From NCBI GenBank assembly GCA_032622095.1, contig CP136069.1, positions 159,701,043-159,765,042 on the forward strand: a DNA stretch of 64,000 bases. The letters are read 5' to 3'. The notes below the pieces were generated by a model. The model ran no database searches, was not told the DNA's origin, and saw only the letters and a list, made by a program, of their open reading frames with translations. The stretch comes from Siphonodentalium dalli (lineage: Eukaryota; Mollusca; Scaphopoda; Gadilida; Siphonodentaliidae). The translations under genes and the position numbers were made by a program. Below, one piece after another: positions 48,801 through 57,800 of this stretch. Numbering within the stretch: the stretch's first letter is position 1; the number at the start of each line of letters is the position of its first letter.

Positions 48801-51800
48801 TGTTTCCGGTATGAAAAATGGCCACGCTCGTAACTAATAAATGTTGCCGTGTTTGAAAAGAAGCTGGGAGCACCTCTTCAACACCTTGTACCATGGACAG
48901 TTATACCATGCCCTAATACACATTCTTTTCAATTCCTTCGGGAGAAAGTTATTGACGAAAACAAACGGATAATTCTTACTGAATACCGAGAGGAAACTCA
49001 GGCGAACAATTCTGAAATCACTTTTCACACTGTTTCAAGTTCGCGTTTCAAAATTGAAAACATCGGATTTTTATTGTGTTGATGAACAGTTAAATGCCTC
49101 TGATGTTGCAACATCGTTCGGATGTCCGGTCGATACATACAACTCGAAATAATTATAAAAAAGGATGACATTGATGTTACAGTTCCAAATTATGCTGGTG
49201 ATTCATGTATTAAAAAAAAATGCTTTTGAACTTCTATTCTAATGAAGAAGGAAAGTACCACATTTCCAACATACAACAGCAAACAAAGAAGAGATGATTT
49301 ATCGAGAGACTTTGTGTGTTTCAATGAAATGAGAACACTTGGATTTCAAAAGGCATGCTCTTTATCAAAAATGTTTGAACATTTCATTGGGTATAATGAC
49401 CCCAAAAATAAAAAAATAATAAAAAATTTCTGCTTCTATATCATTTCTAATTGCATATATAAATTCCTTCCCAAATGGAATATAGTTTCAGACTTTCAGA
49501 TACTTTCCCATTTCAGATCTGTTATCATTTAGCTGCATGTACTCTGTCCACCACCTAAGGCTTTCCATGTTATATGATAAATTTGAATAAGGAGTGTTTT
49601 GTTTACACGGTATCATTAAAATAAAATTATAAACGAGAGGCCGATCACGATCGGCAGATGTTAACCCATCCCTTGGCGATAAAAATTTAATATGATCGGA
49701 TAAATGAGAGTTTTGGTGTTGAATTATAGAGTATACTGTTATGTACTATTATAGACAAATGTACATAACACAAATTATTGGAATTTATGGGTCACTGGCA
49801 TTTATATAAGAGAATGCACTGGTACAGGATCTGTAATGCTAAACCACCACAGCCAGCAAGTCCGTGGGTTAAATGTGTAGGTGTGACCTGGACATGGAAT
49901 ACTTGGGTTAAGAGAGTCCAATTTAAGTTTACAATAATAATGTGTCCTAGTATACAGATAAGCAACCTCACCACTGACCCATTAATATCAATTATATAGC
50001 ACAGCTGTCAAAAAATCACAGGAATTGTTTATGTTGAACACTGACCTCTATTAAACCAATAACAATTATAATGATATCAGACCATCTGAAGATATAACTC
50101 TGCAGCACAGATGTCCAAGTCCACTGTTAATATCATGTGATGTTTATTGTTGAATCTTATTTTAAATTAGATACCATAGCCTTCTTTATCAGATTATTTG
50201 CACATTGGCATAAGAAACATCAGAAAATAATATAGCTTTATCAATAGCTAAGTAGTCCAAATGCAATTGGTGAATTAATTAAAAAATTAAAGGGACACAT
50301 TGGAAATCTTTTTATCAACTTGTATCATAATCATCAATATCTAAATGAAAACAAATGACAATGTCAATGACATTTTTTTTATTGTTATTATAAAAGTTAA
50401 AAATATTTTTTTTTTTAAATCGATTTTTTTTTTCAAATTTTTTTTTGTTGAAAAATGGTCATAACTCCTTTAAAATAAATCGGATCAAACCCATATTCGA
50501 ACTAGATCTGTATTTTGGGCTGTGAAACTCACATACCAAATTTGGTTCCAATCAGATAAAAAATGTTTGAGTTATGGCAGAATGTGTGAATTCTAAGTCG
50601 AAAAAGGGCCATAACTCTGTAACAAAAACTCGGATCAAACCCAAATTCGAACTCGATCTGTATTTTGGGCTGATATACCCATATACAAAATTTGCTTCTG
50701 ATTGGATAGAAAATGTTTGAGTTATCGCATTACACGTGAAGTGTCTACGGACGGACAGACGGACGGACAGACGGACGGACGGACGGACGAACGACGAGTG
50801 GTCAATCCGGACAACGACACTATGTTTACCATACATGGTATGGGTAAACATAAAAACAAAAACCTGCCTCTCTCATCTGAAAAATTTGAAATAAATAATA
50901 ATAACATATACCTGCCTCCCTCATCACTTTTGAAAAAAAAAATTCCTTCAGAAACAAACACCTTTTTTTATGTGGCCTAATAATATAAATAAAACACATT
51001 ATTATATTTATTCAATACAAAACATGGTATTGGTATAAAATATGATGGTAGGTGCCTAGGGGGCACATGAAGGCAAACAGTATTTTTGCACAGGGGGGTT
51101 CCTTGTGAGTTAGCCCAGTACCCACTTTATTAGCAAAAACGTAAACTTCCCACCCCCCCCCCCCCCACCCGGGCATACTGACAGGTGTATACAATAATTC
51201 TTAAACTTACCTGCACTCAGAATGTTCTGTCCATTCTTGCCATAATGTTCCACTATGTTAGGTGGGGCACTGTGACCAGACCTCTCTCTTAGTAATCGGC
51301 CACCTCCATCAGCCAGATCAAATATCCAAACCTTCAAAATAATGATTATGACACAGTGTAAGGATATTCAGAAAATTAGCACAGGACTTATATATAGCTG
51401 TTGAATGTTAGGTTATAACTTAGTGCATTCACAGGATCAATAATAAATGCAATGATTATATGACTGGTTTTTCTCGCTAAAATACGGTATTTTTTGGTGA
51501 TTTTTTCCAGAGCATCGGAAACCACACTGCGTGGTTTTCCGATTCTGTATCAAGGTACTCTGAAATGAGAAAGAGTCCGGTGTACTGACGGATAGTGTAC
51601 CGGCAAAGCGAAAGAGAATTTGTGTTATTGAGAGCGATTCGGACAGTGATTTGACTTTATTGAAGACAATCGTATTGAAATTGTTCATTAAAATGTGAAT
51701 TGTTCATTAAAATGTGAATTGTTCATTAAAATGTGAATGTTTTAGCCCTTTCTTTACTAAATGGATTCCCATATCAGTTACAAAAGTATACATTGGAATC

Positions 51801-54800
51801 ATCAATTACTCATTTAGAGGGGTGTTAACCCTTTCATGACCAGAGCTGTGCTGGTGTAGCACTAAAGACCTTGTGCCAATGCATTCTCTTATATATGTGA
51901 GTCTCCCATAGGGAGCCTCACATATATAAGAGAATGCACTGGCTTACAATATCAAGGTAGATATTGTTAAGCCAATGTATTCTCTTATATACGCAAGGCG
52001 CAAGGGCGAGCCCGCATATATAAGAGAATGCATTGGCACAGGGTTTTCGTAAAATTTCCATTTGGAAAGATAACCACACAGTCAAACACACAATAAATAC
52101 AAGTGCAGAAGGATTTCTATTACTAAATTGGTGGGAAATGTTCAGATAATAAGTTGAGATAATGTTTGTTGAACTTATTATCTGAACACTTCCTGAGAGA
52201 ACTACTCGTCAATGAGTATTCAGCATAGAAAAGGTTAGGCAAAAACCTTAAGAGAGTTGTCTGGAGATGATGTGGTTAGTAGTGGTTCGTTCGGGAGGCA
52301 CTGCAGTCCAGTTATAGTGCTGTTATGTGCATCTCTGATCTGGCTCTGTAGCTTCTTCTCCTCAAGATTCCATAACGCTATGTGGCCATCCGTACTCCCC
52401 GATACCATTATGGGGTGTCCATCTGTTCAAAAGAAACACGCACAAACTCGTTACACATGAACCATAACACTATGTGGCCAGCCATACTCTGATACCATGA
52501 TGACATGCCCATCTGTTCAAGCTAGTTACATATGACCCGTAGATGTTTGGGTGTCAAACAGCCTTATACTTTGGATTGTTGAAATTGGGGGGGGGGGGGG
52601 GGGGGGGGGGGGGTGTTACTAGTATTTAAGGGGCCTTCCTTCATCCATTAAAATGCACTGTGGATGTTCTAAAACATTTTCTTTCAAAATTTATTTCCAA
52701 TCTTGGATCAAATGAAAGCCCTATCAATCTGTGAATCAATTGTTTGGATTCACAGATCAATTCCATTGCAATCCGATAATCCATGGTTGAGATATCTAGA
52801 ATCTGGAAATCATTATTTCATCTTGTTAATTAAAGTAAAAAAGTCTAAGCCTATAGCAATTGTTGGGCATATTTGTTGAAAATTCCCAATTAATATTCAT
52901 CGTTTTGCAGCAATTTTGACATTATATTTAATAATTTATTTTATTAATTTATCTTTAAATCTCCTTGAGCAACTTAATTATACCACATATCCTCAAGAAG
53001 AAACCAGAATCGGTCTAGCAAACTTTTAAAAAATAATCTCACAGGCTGGGACAAGTGTATTTACACAATATAAAAGAACGGGTATGTAATAACATTATGA
53101 TAACACATTATTTCTTACCTGTTCTGAATGATATTTGCTGTGACTGCTCCCCAGTCTTGTCTAAACTTTACAATCGTTTCGTCAAACCTGATGTTATGCA
53201 GGATAATTTCACCATCTGATAGTCCGATGGCAAACAACATCTATTGCAGGAGCCTGGTGTAAAAATAAAATAAGTCATTTTAATACCACTGATTTCATTT
53301 TATAGTATAATCAAGATGTGGACTATATTATATATATATATTTATTATATGGCTTCCGCCATTAAATAAATAGTGGGGAAATTATATCCATCACCAGTTT
53401 TGGTGAATTTTATAATGTAGCACATATAATAAAAAGAACACCTGCAGGTTTTGGTTTAATACCCAGACTCAATCAAGGATACACGGAAATACAGAATTTC
53501 CACTCGTGGCTGAAATCACTCATAGAAATACTGTATTTCCTTGTAGCCACTCATGAGATAATCTGGGTATTCAACCAAAAGCCGTGAGTATTCTCTATAT
53601 GTCAGAGTTTATGGATGCACGGACTCAGTATGAGTGTTCATTGCTTCAAATGTGCTTAATTGAGTGAGCGTGAACAAATTCTCAGTTCTTATCGTAATGG
53701 CCATGTCTCGATCGGAATGGCACATTGAGATGTCCCTCAACTCAGATCAAGCTTGAAATTTGGTCCCAATTATAAAAGAGGACCAGCCTAGAAGTTTCAA
53801 ATTGGGAGAAGTAATAATTTCTGAAGTTCAAGTTTTCACCCCAACATCACCCTTTTGTGATCCAATAAGTAAATAAGCCATAAAAGAGCCAATTTATAAA
53901 CCATTATAATGAGTAATGCACCATTTTATTATATGCTAAGCTATCAAATAGTAGTATTTTTCAACAGGATAAAAACCGCTATCCGTTCTAGTGAGATATC
54001 GATATCTCACTCGTATCCATCCGCGCTAAATGAAAAGTGATTCGGTTCTTGATGGAACACTGCCATAAGTCTGATTGTTCAGGTTGAACAAAACTTTAAT
54101 ATGTGATCAATTAAATATGTTTTTAAACATACTATGATGATAGCCCCTTATCCTCAACTAATCTGTCTGAAAAATGAAACTACTTTTATATGCGCAAGCT
54201 CATTACCATGGCTGTGCTTGTGTATACAATTGTTTTTGCACTTTTTACTCTTCTTTCGAGTTGAGTTATGGGCCAACTGAGCGGAGCCTATAATAAACAG
54301 AACATCTATACTTTTTGGTTGGATATGGGTAATTATCTCATTCGTGATGACAAAAACAATTCATTTTTTTTGTCATCACTCATGAGATAATTCCCATATC
54401 CAACCAAAAAGTGTAGATATTCTCTATGTAATCAGCTAGTATATACACTGTTTGGACATAAGCATTTGAGACTCAGAGAAGACACTTCTCCCTGGGACAA
54501 AAATAGAAAGAAGTGGCACAATTTGGGGAGAAGATATCTCCCAATCCACCCTCTAGGCTGGTCCTCTCCCAAGCCGCCCTCTAGGCTGGTCCCTGTGTTT
54601 GAAAATATATTTTGACAATCTGCCTCATGAACATTGTATACAGTCATATATACTATATATCTATCTATTGTCTCAAATTAACATTGTTTTAGTTACTTTT
54701 TCCCTCCTTGGGAAGTTTCTATATCACCTAATTTGGCAGAAGATAAAATGCATAATTGAGGTGACTAGTGGGTAAACATCACCAACTCAACTGGGGAAAT

Positions 54801-57800
54801 TCAATCTGATCCTAAATTAAATTCACCCTCTGGGGACCTCATTCTGCAAATGAGAGACACACTATTTACAGGCTTGTTTGAATAAAGTGTCGTTGTGTTC
54901 TTAAAGTGAATATGCTGCCATATTTTTTGGGAAATAGTAACCAGAAATACGCCATAATGTTAGCCTTACCTGCTCTAAGGACAGTGATTTCTTTGCCCCA
55001 GCCAGGGAACGTGTATAGTAGTTTGTTGGACTTTATATTCCACAGCTGCAAGGCTCCCTGTTTGCTGGCAAACAAAAGTTTGTTGAGGTATGTGCTCGGG
55101 TGAAGCAGACATGTTATCTGGAAAGACTTGTTCTCAAATTGTAGCTCTAAGTATATTCCTGTAAAAAGAGGGCAAGTCTTGAAATAGTGTGCCTGTCATT
55201 AGCAGAATGAGGTCCACAGAGGGTAAATTTAGTGATGCTACCCCGCATAGCGAAATGTTTCATATAAAAGTCTTTTCCTTGAATTCTGAGTATTTTGCTG
55301 TCGGATTATAGTTTTTGGAACGGGAAAAAAATTATAGCGGGCTAGCATCACCAAATTCACCCTCTGGGAACCTCATTCTGCTGAGTTGTAAGCAGAATGA
55401 GGTCCCCAGAGGGTGAATTTGGTGATGCTAGCCCGCTATGTGGGGTAGCATCCACTAAATTCACCCTCTGGGGACCTCATTCTGCAAATGACAGACACCC
55501 TATTTCAAGGCTTGTATCTATATAAATTTTAGCTTGCTTGGTGTAGAGACCTGCAAATCGGCACTTTTCCACATCTGATCTCAAATCAGGAGTCCAACGT
55601 TGATATCGAATCAATTCTCAAATCTCGAATTGAATTGGCTAGCGCAAGTGCATGGCATAGGTCCTCAAAGTCAATCGTTATTTTTGTTCCTATACGGCAT
55701 TGATGAATTTCAGTATATAAAGTATTTTGAATGAAAATAACATCCTATGTGCAATTCACCAGTTGTATAATTTGTATACATTCTGATTAAAGAGGTACTG
55801 GTAGAGTCATAAACTCGTTTTCATTATAATTACCAGTGTGTTTGCATCGTTCATAGAACACACAAGTGTATTTTGCACTAATACATGGCTCAAATCTCAT
55901 TCATTTGTTGCATATATGCTGTAGAGTACAAAATGAGATGGTCCCATAAATAGCAGGATTTAGCGTTACCAGCCCACCCCCCCCCCCCCCCCTTTAAAGT
56001 TTTAGCAATTAAACTAAATTATGCAGTTTACTAATAATCTAGATGTGATATTACTACAATAAAATCTGTGGTTGGATTTGTGCTGTAATCATGCATATGA
56101 CACTCACTAGCGATGTGTTTGTGCTGTCATCATGTAAACAACCCTATAAGTTAATACAATTAATTAGGAATGCACTTAAAATAATATTAAGGCAACACAA
56201 GTCAATTCCGGTTTCTCAGGCGAGTATGGTCCCTAAACCCCACGCATGTAACATTTGTATTCATACTCAATCTGTTGGGGAAAGTTTTAATCAGTACAAA
56301 ATTAATTGCAGTACATTTTTCATACAAACACATTGATTGCTTGCGAGTGCAATCTCAGTAAAAGATATGAATCGATCATACTTGATTAGACTATTTTTTA
56401 CTAAATAAATCGCAAGGAATCTATCAACTAACTTTTTATGGACATTTGGTCATGAAGTAATTGCCATGGCAATTGAAATAAAAGGTCACCAACCACGTTT
56501 CTTCATATTCCGATGAAGATAAACCATAATGTACCCAGCAATGGGCCGGTATGACCTGTAAACGCAATAATACCGTCTTCAAGGTTTACCGATTGTGAAA
56601 AAACGATGGTAATGGTATTGAAAATCTTACCGATTATAATCGGTATACCGAAATACCGGCCAACACTAACTAAAAGTAAAGTTATCCGCAAACAAAAATA
56701 ATCAGCAAATTTGACCTGTATCTTCATGTGGTTTATCCACATACCAAATTTAAAAACAATCAAATAACAAAAAAAGTTATCATCCGGAAACCTCAAAACG
56801 ACAAAATTATAAGTCGAAAAGCGGCCATAACGCCAGCAAAAATGGGCGGAACGAACACATATTCGAACTTGATCTGTGTTTTGAGATGATAAACTCACAT
56901 ACCAAATTTGGTTTTGATCCGATAGCCCAAAATAAAGTTCTCATCCGGAAACTTTCAGAACGGATGGCAAGACGGACACCAGCTATTTTAATATTTTCGG
57001 GGTCAATTAGACCCGGAGCTTGCCGATACGGAGGTGGAATGCTTCGTTGGTGTGTGTCCCAGAAATAAAAAATAAAATAAAAATATGCGCGCATGCTTTT
57101 CAAAATCTTTTGGCCTGAGAAATGACAAATTGACTTTGCATGGCTGCAGGGTCCGCGCTGGACCAAAATTTACTTTGCCAAATAATTTGCCAAATGCTAT
57201 CCCTGATAGTATAATTTTCTGCAACAATGAGTCTTATGTTGTGATTTATCATACAACATTAAACCAATCACCGAAAAATAAAATTGTTGAAGGGTTGCTT
57301 CATCCGAAGGGCACGTTATAAGAGGATTAGATATGTAAACACGACCACCACACTAAATACGGATAATCCCTCACTCATCAATACTAATGCTATCAGATTA
57401 ACTGCTTCTTAATAAAGGTGCTAATTTGTCCTAGACCTTATAAAACACCGCTAATATAATTATATTGTGAGAGTTTCCTGTAATGAATGGCATTGATTCA
57501 CCAATATTTTTAAACTTTCTTGAGGAATTAAAAAGTGACTTGCCAAAACTTTCGCCAAATGAAAATATTTTTTGCCAAATGTGAATTATTTTTGCCATTG
57601 GCAAATTTGGCAAGTGGTAGCACGAACCCTGCATGGCTGGCCATTGGATAAAAAAACAGAAGAATGTATCTAGGTTCCTAGGTGCAACCTCATTATACTT
57701 GGGAAATGAAAATATACAGATAGTAATTCTATGGTCTCAGTTCAGATGGGTGGGAAATCTTTAATCCAACCTTCAGTTTTGATGTCCCAGATGATGACAT

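Noticed and set aside
50552-50961. Arg/Ser/Val/Pro-rich open frames on the - strand
   Set aside because: They are translations of the ACGG/CCGT simple tract of a dispersed repeat; no other support.
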